Assembly: GCA_965206445.1 (NCBI GenBank)
Contig: CBDBJR010000002.1
Location: 62,001 to 126,000, forward strand
Source: CBDBJR01 sp965206445
GTDB lineage: Bacteria; Pseudomonadota; Gammaproteobacteria; Arenicellales; Poriferihabitantaceae
Direction of reading: 5' to 3'
DNA: 64,000 nucleotides
Shown here: positions 27,501-42,500 of the stretch, in pieces
How positions within the stretch are numbered: the first letter of the stretch is position 1
Layout: every line of letters begins with the position of its first letter
Made by a program: the position numbers and the translations under genes
The notes under the pieces: model-generated
What the model was told of the DNA's origin: nothing
The model's input: only the letters and a program-made list of their open reading frames with translations
Database searches by the model: none

Positions 27501-30500
27501 GTGTTCAGCGGCAGCATCACCGAAGACGCGGACCCGAACACGGTCGCCGACAGGCTGACCGTGGACGGCTCGGACGGCGTCAACGACTTCAGGGCCCGGA
27601 GCACCACCAGTACCCACGGCAGCTTTGAACTGGCCGCCACCGGCGCGTGGACCTACACCCTGAACAACGCCGCCCCCGTGACCAACCGGCTGTCCGCCAC
27701 CGACACCGTCCCCGAGACGTTCCCGGTGCAGGCCGCCGACGGCACCCCGGCGGCGATCGTTATCACCATCGCCGGCGCCAATGACGCGCCGACCGCCCTG
27801 CCCGGCGCCGCCCGCAACGTGCCCGAAGCCAGCGTGGTGACCCTGAACGGTCGTGGCACCGACCCGGAGACCGGCGACCCGGCGAGCCTGACCTATGCGT
27901 GGGCACAGCTCGACCACCCGGACGGGATCGTGGTCACCCTTGACCCCTTGAACGCTGCCCGCACCAGCTTCACCACGCCGCAGTTGACCGCGCCGACGAC
28001 CCTGACGTTTGCGTTGACCGTGACCGACCCGCAGTTGGCCACGGGCACCGCCACCGTGGTGCTCACCGTCCAGGCCGACAACGACCCGGCGGTGATCACC
28101 GGCGTGCGTACCGGCACGGTCACCGAAGCCCCGGCCCCGGGCGAGACCACCGCCAGCGGCATACTGACCGCGACCGACCCGGACAGCCTTGACCCGGACA
28201 GCCCCGACACGTTCCAGGCGCGCTTGAACGTCCCCGGCACCTACGGCACGTTCAGTGTGACGTCGCAGGGCGCGTGGAGCTACATTCTGGACAATGAGAT
28301 CGAGGCCACCAATGCGCTGGCGGCGAACCAACTCTCGGTGAAAGACAGCTTCACGATTGCAACCACGGACGGCACCGAGGACACAGTGGTCATCAGCGTC
28401 ATCGGCGCCAATGACGCGCCCACCGCCATGGCCGGCGACGACCAGAGTGTAGGCGAGGGTGCCCCGGTCACGCTGACCGGCAGCGGCAGCAGCGACCCGG
28501 ATATCGACCCGGAAACCGGCGAGGCGGAAGTGCCGACCTATGCGTGGACGCAGACCGGCGGCACGCCCAGGATTGCGCTGACCGACGCGAACACCGCCAC
28601 GGTCAGCTTCACCGCGCCGCAGTTAGCCGCGCCCGAGTCCTTCGTGTTCACGCTGACCGTCACCGACTCGGCGCGCGCCACGGCCACCGACACAGTGACC
28701 GTGACCATCGGGGCGGAAAATGACCCGGCGATCATCACCGGCACGTTCACCGGCACCATCACCGAAGACGCGGTCCAGCCCGTCACGGGCAGCCTGTCCG
28801 CGCGCGATACCGACGGCCTCGACCGGTTCCAGCCGCAGACCACCCCCAACACCTACGGCATCTTCACGCTGGCCACCGGTGGCGCGTGGACCTATACCGT
28901 GAACAATGCGGTCGCCAACGCGCTGGCCGCGACCGCCACCGTCACCGAGACGTTCCCGGTGGTCGCCGCCGACGGCACCGACGTGCTGGCGGACACCACC
29001 GCAGCACAGGTGGACATCACCATCATCGGCGCCAATGACGCGCCGAGCGCCAATGCCGGCGACGACCGGAGCGTTGACGAGGGTGACCCGGTCACGCTGA
29101 CCGGCACCGGCACCGACCCGGATATCGACCCGGACACCGGCGAGGCGGAAGTGCCGACCTATGCGTGGACGCAGACCGGCGGCACGCCCAGGATTGCGCT
29201 GACCGACGCGAACACCGCCACGGTCAGCTTCATCGCGCCGCAGTTAGTCGCGACCGCGTCCTTCGTGTTCACGCTGACGGTTACCGACCAGGCGGGCACC
29301 CTGGCCACCACGGACCAGGTGATCATCACCGTTGAGGCGGACAACGACGCGGCCACGATTACCGGCACAACCACCGGCACCGTGACCGAAGCCGGCACCG
29401 AAGCCGGCACCGAGACCGCAGGCACGCCGACGGCCACCGCCACGCTGACCGTAACCGACTCGGACGGCGCCGACAGCTTCCAGCCCCAGCCCGGCACCCC
29501 CGGCCGCTACGGCGCCTTTAGCCTGACCGATAACGGGGTGTGGGTCTACACGCTGGACAATGCGGACCGGGACACCAACGCCCTGGCCACGGGTAACACC
29601 GTCACCGAGACGTTCCCGGTGGCCGCCGCCGACGGCACCGCGGCGATGGTGGCGATCACGGTCAGCGGCACCAATGACGCGCCGAGCGCGAACGCCGGGC
29701 AGGATAAGGCCGCCATTACGGAAGGGCATTCGGTCGCTCTGTCCGGCAGCGGGAGCGACCCGGAGACCGCCCCGGCGGATTTGACCTATGTCTGGACGCA
29801 GACCGGCGGCAGTCCCACCGTCGAGCTCACCGTCACGGTCACCCCGCCCCCGCAGAGCCTCAGGCTGCCCAGGATCGTCCGCTTCACCGCGCCGGAGTTG
29901 TCCGCGGACACGATCCTGACGTTCACGCTGACCGTGACCGACCCGCAGTTGGCCACAAGCAGTGATATGGTGCAGGTCGCCATCGATGCGAACGACGACC
30001 CGTCGATCATCACCGGCCAGCGCACCGGGGAGGTCACCGAAGACGCGGACGAGAACACCGTCACCGGCACGCTGATCGCGACCGACCCGGACGGCCCCGG
30101 CGAGTTTCAGGTGCTCTCGAACGTCCCCGGCACTTACGGCCGCTTCACCCTGGCCGCCAATGGTGCGTGGGGCTATATTCTGGACAACACGGTGGGCGAC
30201 GATCAGGGAGACGCGACCAACGCGCTGCCGGCGACCTCGCTGCCGTTTATAGACCGATTCCCGGTTCAGACCGATGACGGTGCCACGGACGTGGTGGTCA
30301 TCCGCGTCTTTGGCGCCAATGACCCGGCGGTATTCAGCGGCACGACCACCGGCGCCGTGACCGCCGTGCCCGCAGCCACGGCTCCCACCATCGCCACCGG
30401 CACGCTGGTCGTGAATGACCCGGACACGGGCGACCCCGACACCGTCCGGGCGCGGACCAACACCCCCGGCACCTACGGTGTCTTCAGCGTGACCGAGCAG

Positions 30501-33500
30501 GGTGTCTGGACCTACACCCTGAACAACGAGGACCGGGACACCATCGCTCTGGCCCCGGGTGTCACCGAGACCGACGCGTTCACCGTAAGGGCGAGCGACG
30601 GCGCCACGACCACCGTCACCATCACCGTCACCGGCGCGGATGACCCGGTGACGATCACCGGCACGACCACCGGCGCCGTGACCGAAGGCAGGGGGCCGTT
30701 CATCGGCACGCTGACCGCGACCGACCCGGACAGCCCGTTGGCCATCGTCCTGTTCCAGGCACAGCCGGCTATCTCCGGCACCTACGGCACCTTCAGCGTG
30801 ACCGAGGGCGGGGTCTGGACCTACACGCTGAACAATGAGGATGCGGACACCAACGCGCTGTTCGAGGGCTTTGTGGTCACCGAGACGTTCACGGTTGAGG
30901 CCGCCGACGGCACCGAGGAGAGCGTGCAGATCACCGTCACCGGCGCCGATGACCCGGCAGAGCTCATCGGCACGACAGGGTCGGTCACCGAAGACGCGGA
31001 GACGGACACCGCCACCGGCACGCTGAGCGTGATCGACCCGGACAGCATCCCGGGGGCCGTCACGTTCCAGGCGCCGACGGGCGCCGGCACCTACGGCGAC
31101 TTTAGCCTGGCTGTGACCGGCGAGTGGCGCTACATCCTGAACAATGAGGCCGTCGCGACCAACGCGCTGGCCGCGGACGCCATTGCCACCGACGCATTCA
31201 GCGTAAGCGCGAGCGACGGCACCGAAGGTATCGCCGAAGGCATCGTCACCATCACCATCACCGGCGCCGACGACCCATCGGTCATCGGCGGCGACCTCAC
31301 CAGAGTGGTGATAGAGAACCTGGGAGACATCAACACCGCCACCGGCTTCCTGACTGCGATGGACCCGGATGGCCCCGACAACCGCTTCAGAGTGAGAGCC
31401 GGCGCCGGCACCTACGGCGCCTTCAGCGTGACCAATGCAGGGGTTTGGAGATACTTCCTGGACAATGCCAACCCGGACACCGATGAACTGCCTGGGGGCG
31501 CCGTGCGCACCGAGACGTTCCCCGTGCAGACCGAGGACGGCGTCACGGCGACGCTCACCGTCACCATCCTCGGCGCTGATGACCCGCCGATAATCAGCGG
31601 CGAGTTCACCGGAGCGGTCACCGAAGACGGCGCTGATGTCAGGACCACCGCCACCGGCACGCTGACCGTGACCGACGTAGACGCGGGCGACCCCGAGACC
31701 GTCCAGGCGCAGTCGAACGCCCCCGGCACCTACGGCACCTTCACCCTGACCGCCGCCGGCGCGTGGGACTATGCGCTGGATAACGCCGACCCCGAGACCA
31801 ACGCGCTGGCCGGGGACGTGAGGATGACCGATGTCTTTACGGCGGTCTCCGCCACCGACAACGATGTGACGCAAGCCGTCACCATCACGGTCACCGGGGC
31901 CAATGACGCGCCGACCGCCGATGCCGGCGCCGACCTGACCGTGCCCCAGGGCGCTGTGGTGCGCCTGAGCGGCACGGACAGTAATGATCCGGACACCGGT
32001 GACCAGCTGACCTATGCGTGGACGCAGAGCGGTACGCGAATCGTCACGCTGACCGACGCAGACACCGTCACGGCCCGCTTCACGGCCACCTTCGACCCCG
32101 ACCTGACCGCGGACACGCCCCTGACGTTCACGCTGACCGTGACCGACCAGCAGGGTAGTGTCTCCGACCCCGACGACCCCGACGGCACCGTGACGGTCAC
32201 CATCGAGGCGGGCAATACCCCGGCCGAGATCACCGGCGCTCTGACGGGCAGCGTCACAGAAGAAGTTGAGGTTGGTGACGGCATCGCCACCGCCACCGGC
32301 CTGCTGACCGCGGCCGAGACGGACGGTACCGTCCTTGTTCTGCAGTTCCTGGCGCAGTCGGACGCCCCCGGCACCTACGGCGCCTTCACGCTGACCGAAG
32401 CGGGCGTGTGGACCTATACCCTGAACAACGCCGACCCCGACACCAACGCGCTGGGCGTGACCACGACGGTCGACGCGGTCACCAATGCGGTCACGATTGT
32501 CCCCGACATGGTCACCGAGACCTTCCAGGTGCAGGCCAGCGACAACACCCCGGAGCACATCACCATCACCGTCACCGGCGCCAATGACGTGCCGATAGCG
32601 AACGCCGGCCCGGATCAGGCCAACGTGAGCGTCGACGACACGGTCACGCTGGACGGCAGCGGCAGCCGTGATCCGGAGGACGGCAACGCCCTGACCTATC
32701 GGTGGGTGCAGCTCGGGACCACAGCCGTGCTCAATGATGCCGACACCGCCACGCCCACCTTTGTCGTGATTGCGGCGGACGCGAACACAGTGCTGACGTT
32801 CGAGTTGACGGTCACCGACCCGGATGGCGCCACGGCCACCGACACGGTGACCATCGCCGTCCAGGCTCAGGAGGCGCTTCTGGTCGTCTCCATTGACGCC
32901 GGGACGTCCCCGGTGACCGAGGGGGATGACGCCACCTTCAGGCTGACGGTGGATTCTGCGCCGGCGACGGACCTGGTTGTCAGGGTTGAGGTCACCGAAT
33001 CGGGCAACTTCATTGGCGGCGCCCAGTCGACGATGGTGACGATTGCCGCCAGCGCAACGACGGCCACGCTGACGATACCGACCATTGACGACGACGTCGA
33101 CGAGGCGAACGGCACGATCACGGCCAGGGTGGCCATCGGCATCGGCGGCTACACGGCAGCCGTGGAGCCGGACGACAGGGCCACTGTTGATGTCCAGGAT
33201 GACGACGACCCGCCGATGCTGGCCATTACCTCGCCGAGTGTGCCGGAAGGCGACAGCGGGACGGTGAGATTGACCTACACGGTGACGCTGACCGGGGCGA
33301 CGGAGCAGAGGGTGACGGTGGACTACGCGGTGGATGCGGATAGCAGCACGGCGACCGTGGTCGACGACTACGCCGACTTGCTCGACGGCGCGCTGACGTT
33401 TGAGCCGGGCACGACGACACAGACGATGGAAATTGAAGTGGAGGTGAGGGGTGACACGATTGACGAGGATGACGAGACGATCCTCGTCCTCCTGTCGAAC

Positions 33501-36500
33501 GCGACCGACGCGACGATTGCGACCGCCATTGGCACCGGCACAATTACCGACGATGACAGATTACCGACCATCTCAATCGCCGCCATGCCGCCCGCGGTGA
33601 TCGAAGGGACGGCGGCAACCTTCATACTGACGGCAGACCCTGCTCCGGCGACGGAGTTGACGGTCATGGTGTCCGTCACCGACTCGGGCGATTTCATTGC
33701 CGGGCCGGCGCCGACGATGGTGACGATTGCCGCCGACGCCACGACCGCCACGCTGACGGTAGATACCACCGACGACGAGAACGACGAGCTGAATGGCGTG
33801 ATCACAGCGACGGTGGAGGAGGACCCCGACACCGACGCCGACTACATGGTCGCCGCGTCGCCAGACAACACGGCCACTGTCGCGGTCGAGGATGACGACG
33901 CGGGTACGCTGGTGAACCCGGTCATCACCATCGCCGCCGGGACGTCTCCGGTGATTGAGGGGACAGCGGCAACCTTCACGCTGACGGCGACCCCCGCGCC
34001 GACGGCGGACCTGACGGTCACCGTGTCGGTGGACGACGGGCCGGGCAACTTCATTGCCGGGCCGGCGCCGACGACGGTGACGATTGCCGCCGCCGCCACG
34101 ACCGCCACGCTAACGGTGCCGACCACCGCCGACAACGTTGACGAGGCGGACGGCATGATCACGGCCACAGTGAGCAATGGCGTTGGCTATACGCTCGGCG
34201 ACCCGGCCACAGCCAGTGTCGCGATAAACGATGACGATGTCCTGACGCTGGCGATTGACTCGCCGAGTGTGGATGAGGGCGACAGCGGGTCGGCGAGATT
34301 GACCTACACGGTGACACTGACCGGGGCGACGGAGCAGACGGTGACGGTGAACTACGCGGTGGATGCGGACAGAAGCACGGCGACCGCGGAGGGCACCGAC
34401 GCCGACTACATCGAGTCCTCCGGCGTGCTGGTATTTACGCCGGGCACGACGACCCGGACGATTGCAGTGGAGGTGACGGGTGACACGATTGACGAGGAGG
34501 ACGAGACGATCATCGTCATCCTGTCGGGCGCGCTGCCGGGCGCGGACAACGTGACGATCACCACCACCGACGGCATCGGCACGATTATCAACGATGACAT
34601 CCCGGTCGTCTCCATCACCACCACGTCGCCCTCGGTGATTGAGGGGACGGCGGCGACCTTCACGCTGACGGCGGCCCCTGCGCCGAGGGCAGAGCTGACG
34701 GTCAGTGTGACGGTCACCGACCCGGGCAACTTCATTGCCGGCGCCCGGCCGACGATGGTGACGATTGCCGCCGGCACCACGACGGCCACGCTGACAGTAC
34801 CGACCATCGGCGACACCGACGAGGAGCCGACCAACGTGATCATGGCGACGGTGGAGACAGGCGACAACTACACGCCTGCCACACCGCCGGCCAACATAGC
34901 CGAAGTCGAGGTCCAGGATGACGATGGGGTGCCGGACCCGGCTATCTCAATCGTTGCCGTGACGCCCTCGGTGATTGAGGGGACGGCGGCGACCTTCACG
35001 CTGACGGCGAGTCCTGCACCGGCGACAGAACTGACGGTCAGCGTGACGGTCACCGACCCGGGCAACTTCATTGCCGACGCCCAGCCGACGATGGTGACGA
35101 TTGCCGCCAGCGCAACGACCGCCACACTGACCGTGCCGACCACAGATGACACCGCCAACGAGGCCACCGGCACGATAACGGTGGAGGTGACGCCGAACGC
35201 CGGCTACACGGTCGGTACCCCGCGCACAGCCACAGCCAGTGTCACGGATGACGACCCTCTGCCGATGCTGGCGATTAGCCCGTCCTCGCCGCCGCGTGTG
35301 GTTGAGAGTAACAACGAGGCGGCGAACCGCTTGATCTACACGGTGACACTGACCGGGGAGAGGGAGCGGACGGTGGCAGTGGAGTACGTCACGCGTGGCA
35401 CGGCGACCGATGGCACGGGGACTCAGGGCGGCGACTACATAGTGAACACGGGGCTCGGAATGCCCGCCGGCAGGCTGGAGTTTTCGCCGGGCACGACGAG
35501 CCAGACGCGGACGATTGAAGTGGTGGTGCGGGATGACACGATTGACGAGAATGACGAGACGGTCATCATCACCCTGTTGAGGCCGATCAATGCGGAGATC
35601 ATAACAGCCGACGGCATAGGTACGATTGAAGACAATGACACCCTGAGCATCTCGATCGACGCCGTGACACCCTCGGTGACCGAAGGGACGGCGGCGACCT
35701 TCATGCTGACGGCAGATTCTGTTCTGGCGACGGCGTTGACAGTCATGCTGTCCGTCACCGAATCGGGCGATTTCATTGCCGAGCCGGCGCCGACGATGGT
35801 GACGATTGCCGCCGGCCAAACGACCGCCATGCTGACGGTGGAGACCGATGACGACAACGTCAGCGAGGCGAACGGCATGATCACGGCCACGGTGACCGAC
35901 GGTATCGGCTATACAGTCGGCGACCCCCCGGCCACCGCCAGTGTCACGATCACCGATAACGACGTCCCGGCGCTGGCGATTGACTCGCTGAGTGTGGCTG
36001 AGGGCGACAGCGGGACGGCGAGATTGACCTACACGGTGACGCTGACCAGGGCGACGGAGCAGACGGTGACAGTGGACTACGCGGTGGATGCGAGCAGCAC
36101 GGCGACCGCCGTCGCCGACTACACCATCGCCGTGCCCACCGGCACGCTGACGTTTACGCCGGGCACGCCGGGCGCGTTGATACAGACGATTGAGGTGGAG
36201 GTGACGGGTGACACGATTGACGAGGTCGACGAGACGATCATCATCACCCTGTCGAATCCGGCCAACGCGGCGATTACGACCGGCACCGGCACAATCACGA
36301 TTACCAACGACGACGCGGACCCCGTGGCCACCCTGGTGCTGGACCCGACCACGATCACCCAGGTCGACGGCGCGACCACCGTCACGGCCACACTGGACCG
36401 GGCCTCGTCCGCGCTCACCACGGTGACCGTCAGTGCGGCCCCGGTCAGCCCGGCGGTCGCGGGTGATTACCGCTTGAGTGACTCGCCGGAGCTGACCATT

Positions 36501-39500
36501 GCCGCCGGGGAGACCAGCAGCACCGGTAGCGTCACCATCACCGCCGTGAACAATCGCGGCAACACGACTCCCCGGGAGGTGACGGTGTCGGCCACCGCCG
36601 TCAACGCCAACGGCGCCAACGGCATCATATCGGTGGACTCCCAAACCCTGATCATCGCCGCCCTGGTGCCGGAAGCGGTGCTGGTCGGCACACTGACCGA
36701 AGACAACCTGAACGGTGCGACGGTGACGGTGACGCTGGAGAACACCGAATACGCGCCGGATGCCGAGCTGATGATGGATGACTTCACACTGACGACCACT
36801 GATGTGCCCGGGGTGACGACGGTGAGCGGTGTCAGCCGCGTCAGCGCCACCGAGGCCACGCTGACGCTGGCGTATGGCGGCGAGGACATCACCGTCGCCG
36901 GCACGTTGTCCGTGACGGTACTGGATTCCGGGCACACCGGCAGCGGCGACCTGACCACCGACAGCGTGCCGATTACGGCCACCGCTCTGGCCCTGACCAC
37001 GCCGGACAATCAGCGCTATCCAATCAACCAGGCGATCCTCGCCTTAACCCTGCTGGAAGCCAGTAATGCCACCGGGACAGCCACCTACACCCTGACCGGG
37101 CCGACCGGCGAGTCGCTGGCGACCGCCGTGCCCGGGCTGATCTTCACCCCGACCGACCGCATCCTGTCCGGCACGCCGACCGCGACGGGCACCACCACGC
37201 TGACCTACACGGTCACCGACAGCGCCACCCCCCCGGCCACCGCCAGTGCGACCTTTGACGTCGCCGTTGAGGTGGTGCCGCTGGTGGACAATCTGGCGAT
37301 TACCAGTACCGGCCCCTATGCCATCGGTGAGACCATCGCGGTGACCGTGACCTTCAGCGAGGCAGTCACGGTGGACCTCACCAGCGGTACCCCACAGATA
37401 ACCCTGGTGGTGGGCGCGACCCGCCACGAGGCGATCTACACCAGCGGCACCGGCAGCACCAGCCTGGTGTTCACCTACGCCGTGCTGGCGAGTGATACGA
37501 ACGGGGCGCAGGTGGGTATTGAGGCCAACAGTCTGACCGCGAACGGCGGCACCATTCAGGACGCCGACAACAACGATGCGTTACTTGACCATGCCGGCGT
37601 GACCGCAGACCTCGCCCATGTGGTGGACACGCTCGTGCCGACCTTGAGCAGCGCGTCCGTCAACGCCGGCATCCTGGTCCTGACCTATAGCGAGCCGTTG
37701 GACGCGGTCGCTGTTCCGGCCAATGGGGCCTACGCAATAACGGCGACTCCCGGCTCGGCGCCGACGGTCACCGATGTGACCATCAGCGGCGACGAAGTGA
37801 CGCTGATACTGAACGAGGCCGTCACCCACGCCCAGACCGTCATGGTGAGCTATAGGCCCGACACCCCCCCGTTGCGGGATGTGGCCGGCAACAATGCCGC
37901 CCTGTTGAGCGATGAGGCGGTGCCCAACACCACGCCCGGGGCGATACTGGTCGGCACACTGACCGAAGCGAATCTGAACGGCGCGACGGTGACGGTGGCG
38001 CTGGTGAACACGGAATACGTGGACACGCCGGAACCAGCCGACTTCCCGCTGACCACTGACGTTCCCGGGACGGTGACGGTGATCGGTGTCCGCCGCGTCA
38101 GCGACACCGAGGCCACGCTGACGCTGGCGTATGACGGCGAGGACATCACCGCCGACGGCAGTTTGTCCGTGACGGTACGGGAGTCCGGGCACACCGGCAG
38201 CGGCGATCTGACCACCGACAGCGTGCCGATTATGGCCACCGCTCTGGCCCTGACCGCGCCGGTCAATCAGAGCTATCCAATCAACCGGGCGATCCCCGCC
38301 TTAACCCTGCTGGAAGCCAGTAATGCCACCGGGACAGCCACCTACACCCTGACCGGGCCGGCCGGCGAGTCGCTGGCGACCGCTGTGCCCGGGCTGACCT
38401 TCACCCCGACCGACCGCATCCTGTCCGGCACGCCGACCGCGACGGGCACCACCACGCTGACCTACACGGTCACCGACAGCGCCACCCCCCCGGCCACCGC
38501 CAGTGCGACCTTTGACGTCACCATCACCCCGGAGACGGCGCCGACCATCACCGCCATTGCGTTGACCTCGAACGCCGGCGACAATGTCTATGCGCTTGAC
38601 GACGAGATTGAAGCGACAGTCACCTTCAGCGAGGCGGTCATCGTCGCCGGCCAGCCGCAGCTGGCGCTGACCGTGGGCACGCGGACGCGCCAGGCGGTCT
38701 ACGACGACAGTGGCAGCACGACCACGACGCTGGCGTTCCGCTACACAGTGGCCGACAACGATCTTGACACTGACGGCGTGAGCATCATCGGCCCCAATGC
38801 GCTGACCCACGTCGGCGGCAGCACGATTCAAAGCGAGGCCGATAGCGAAGATGCACGGCTCACGCATACCACGGTGGCCGATGACGCCGACCATACCGTT
38901 GACGGCATCGTCCCGACCGTGAGCGGCGTGGCCATCACCAGCACCACCGGCCCGTATGTCGAGGGCGAAGTGATTGCGCTGACGGCGACCTTCAGCGAAG
39001 CGGTCACGGTGGAGACCGCCGGCGGCACACCGCAGATACCGCTGGAGCTGGAGGTGAGCGACGGCACCCCCCAGGCGGTCTATGTCAGTGGCAGCGCAAC
39101 CACAGAGCTGGTATTCAGCTACACAGTGGTCGCCGGCGACAATGATGACGACGGGGTTACGGTGTCGGTAAACACCCTGACGGCCAACGGCGGCACCATC
39201 CGGGATGCCGCCGGCAACAACGCGGTGCTTGCCCACGATGCCATTGCGGCAGATGTCGCCAATCGCGTGGACACCATCATCCCGTCTGTCGCCACGGCCA
39301 CCATCAACGGCGTTGCCCTGACGCTGACCTACAGCGAGGTGCTTGACACCAGTTCGGTGCCGGCGTCGACAGACTACACGCTGGCGCTGGAGTCGGGCAC
39401 TGCCCCGACGGTGAACCCCGGCGGCGTGGCTATATCACCCGACAGGACGACGCTGACGCTGACGCTGAACGAGCCCGTGGCATCGAGCGACGTAGTGACA

Positions 39501-42500
39501 CTGACCTACACCGTCGGCACCAATCCGGTGCAGGATGAGGCCGGCAACGATGCCGCCGGTTTGATTGACCAGACGGTGCGCAACGACACGCCCGGGGCGA
39601 TACTGACCGGCACACTGACCGAAGACACCCTGAACGGCGCGACGGTGACGGTAACGCTGGCGAACACCGAATACGCGCCGGATGCCGAGCTGATGATGGA
39701 TGACTTCACACTGACGACCACTGATGTGCCCGGGGTGACGACGGTGATCGATGTCAGCCGCGTCAGCGCCACCGAGGCCACGCTGACGCTGGCGTATGGC
39801 GGCGAGGACATCACCGTCGCCGGCACGTTGTCCGTGACGGTACTGGATTCCGGGCACACCGGCAGCGGCGACCTGACCACCGACAGCGTGTCGATTATGG
39901 CCATCGTTCTGGCCCTGACCGCGCCGGCCAATCAGGGCTATCCAATCAACCGGGCGATCCCCTCCTTAACCCTGCCGGAGGCCATTGGTGCCACCGGGAC
40001 AGCCACCTACACCCTGACCGGGCCGACCGGCGAGTCGCTGGCGACCGCCGTGCCCGGGCTGGCCTTCACCCCGGCCGACCGCATCCTGTCCGGCACGCCG
40101 ACCGCGACGGGCACCACCACGCTGACCTACACGGTCACCGACAGCGCCACCCCCCCGGCCACCGCCAGTGCGACCTTTGACGTCACCATCGCGCCGACGC
40201 TGGCCATTACCTCGCCGAGTGTGCCGGAAGGCGACATCGGGCCGGCGACGTTGACCTACGCGGTGACACTGACCGGGGCGACGGATCAGACGGTGACGGT
40301 GCGCTACGCGGTGGATGCGAGCAGCACGGCGACCGTGCTCGACGACTACCCCGTCTTGCCTGACGGCACGCTGACGTTTACGTCGGGCACGACGACACAG
40401 ACGATTGAAGTGGAGGTGACGGGTGACACGGATGTCGAGGAGAACGAGACGATCGTCGTCCTTCTGTTGGGCGCAACCAACGCGACGATTGTGACTGCCC
40501 TTGGCACCGGCACAATTATCGACGATGACGGATTACCGACCATCTCAATCGCCGCCATGCCGTCCTCGGTGCCCGAAGGGACGGCGGCGACCTTCACGCT
40601 GACGGCGGCCCCTGCTCCGGCGACGGAGTTGACGGTCATGGTGTCCGTCACCGACTCGGGCGATTTCATTGCCGGGCCGGCGCCGACGATGGTGACGATT
40701 GCCGCCGACGCCACGACCGCCACGCTGACGGTAGGTACCATTGACGACACGAACGACGAGTTCAATGGCGTGATCACGGCGACGGTAGAGGAGGACCCCG
40801 ACACCGACGCCGACTACATAGTCGCCGCGTCGCCAGACAACACGGCCACTGTCGCGGTCGAGGATGACGACGATGACGCCGTGGATCCGCTGGTGGACCC
40901 GGTCATCACCATCGCCGCCGTGACGTCCTCGGTGCCTGAGGGGACGGCGGCAACCTTCACGCTGACGGCGACCCCCGCGCCGGCGACGGAGTTGACGGTC
41001 ATGGTGTCCGTCACCGACTCGGGCAACTTCATTGACGGGTCGGCGCCGACGACGGTGACGATTGCCGCCGACGCCACGACTGCCACGCTGACGGTGCCGA
41101 CCGAGGACGACGACGTCAACGAGGCGATCGGCATGATCACAGCCACAGTGGGCAACGGCGTTGGCTACACATTCGTCGCCCCGGCCAGAGCCGATGTCAC
41201 GATAACCGATGACGACCCTCTGCCGACGCTGGCGATTAGCTCGTTCTCCTCGCCGCCGAGTGTGGATGAGGGCGACAACGAGGCGGCGACCCGCTTGCTC
41301 TACACGGTGACGCTGACCGGGGCGACGGAGCAGGCGGTGACAGTGGAGTACGAGACGGGTGGCACGGCGACCGAGGGCCAGACCGAGGGCCAGGGCGTCG
41401 ACTACATTGTGACCAGGGAGCTCGGAATGCTCTCCGGCAGTCTGGTGTTTATTCCGGACACGACGAGCCGGACGATTGAAGTGGTGGTGCGGGATGACAC
41501 GATTGACGAGGATGACGAGACGGTCATCATCACCCTGTCGGGGCCGACCAACGCGAGGATCACAACAGCCACCGGCACGGGTAGGATTATCGACGATGAC
41601 ACCCTGACCATCTCAATCGTCGCCGTGACGTCCCCGGTGACCGAAGGAACGGCGGCGACCTTCAGGCTGACGGCAGACCCTGCTCCGGCGACGGGGTTGA
41701 CGGTGATGGTGTCCGTCACCGAATCGGGCGATTTCATTGCCGGGCCGGCGCCGACGATGGTGACGATTGCCGCCGGCGAAACGACCGCCCTGCTGACGGT
41801 GGAGACCGATGACGACAACCTCGGCGAGGCGAACGGCATAATCACGGCCACGGTGACCAACGGTATCGGCTATACAGCCGACGACCCCCCGGCCACCGCC
41901 GATGTCATGATCACCGATAACGATGCCCCGACGCTGGTGATTGACTCGCCGAGTGTGCTGGAAGGCACAGCGAGATTGACCTACACGGTGACGCTGGCCG
42001 GGGCGACGGAGCAGACGGTGACGGTGGACTACACAGTTACAGATGGCACGGCGACCACGGCCGACTACGCCGCCGTGCCCACCTCCGGCACACTGACGTT
42101 TACGCCGGCCAGCACGCTGACACAGACGATTGAGGTGACGGTGACGGATGACAGAATTGACGAGGCCGACGAGACGGTCATCGTCACCCTGTCGAACCCG
42201 GACAACGCAACGATCACCACCGCCGTCGGCACCGGCACGATTCGCAACGACGACGCGGACCCCGTGGTCACTCTGGTGCTGAACCCGACCACGATCACCC
42301 AGAGCGGCGGCGTGAGCATCGTCACGGCCATGCTGGACCGGGCCTCATCCGCGCTAACCACGGTGACCGTCAGTGCGGCCCCGGTCAGCCCGGCGGTCGC
42401 GGGTGATTACAACTTGAGTGACCCGTCGGTGCTGACCATTGCCGCCGGGGCGACCAGCAGCACCGAGCTCGTCACCATCACCGCCGTGAATCGCGGCAAC

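Larger units (their letters stand above)
15189..34236 (+). repeat. Long-range duplication, first pass
   Basis: The order Calx-beta, VTLVL-type, nine He_PIG, SGPY/SwmB, NTEY, VCBS/PKD array, Calx-beta array is repeated at 46602-63788. Individual modules pair one to one (for example He_PIG eight at 18000 with 49407, offset 31,407 bp, only a few differences in about 300 bp). The first pass has an extra NTEY/VCBS/VCBS/PKD set at 19287-20507 and an extra SGPY/SwmB/He_PIG island at 25239-26588. Confidence 0.78.

Noticed and set aside
21393..28331. Minus-strand open frame of about 2,312 codons
   Set aside because: Its translation is low-complexity Gly/Arg/His/Val/Gln-rich sequence with no recognisable fold, and it is the exact complement of VCBS/PKD coding sequence. 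Openness is explained by avoidance of TTA, CTA and TCA codons in the sense strand.
29244..32558. Minus-strand open frame of about 1,100 codons, and similar ones at 10503-11711, 11946-13322, 17589-18959, 34947-36935, 42981-44531, 48996-51626, 59136-61442
   Set aside because: Same character as above: complement of domain repeats, no plausible protein signature, and no independent start region or spacing.
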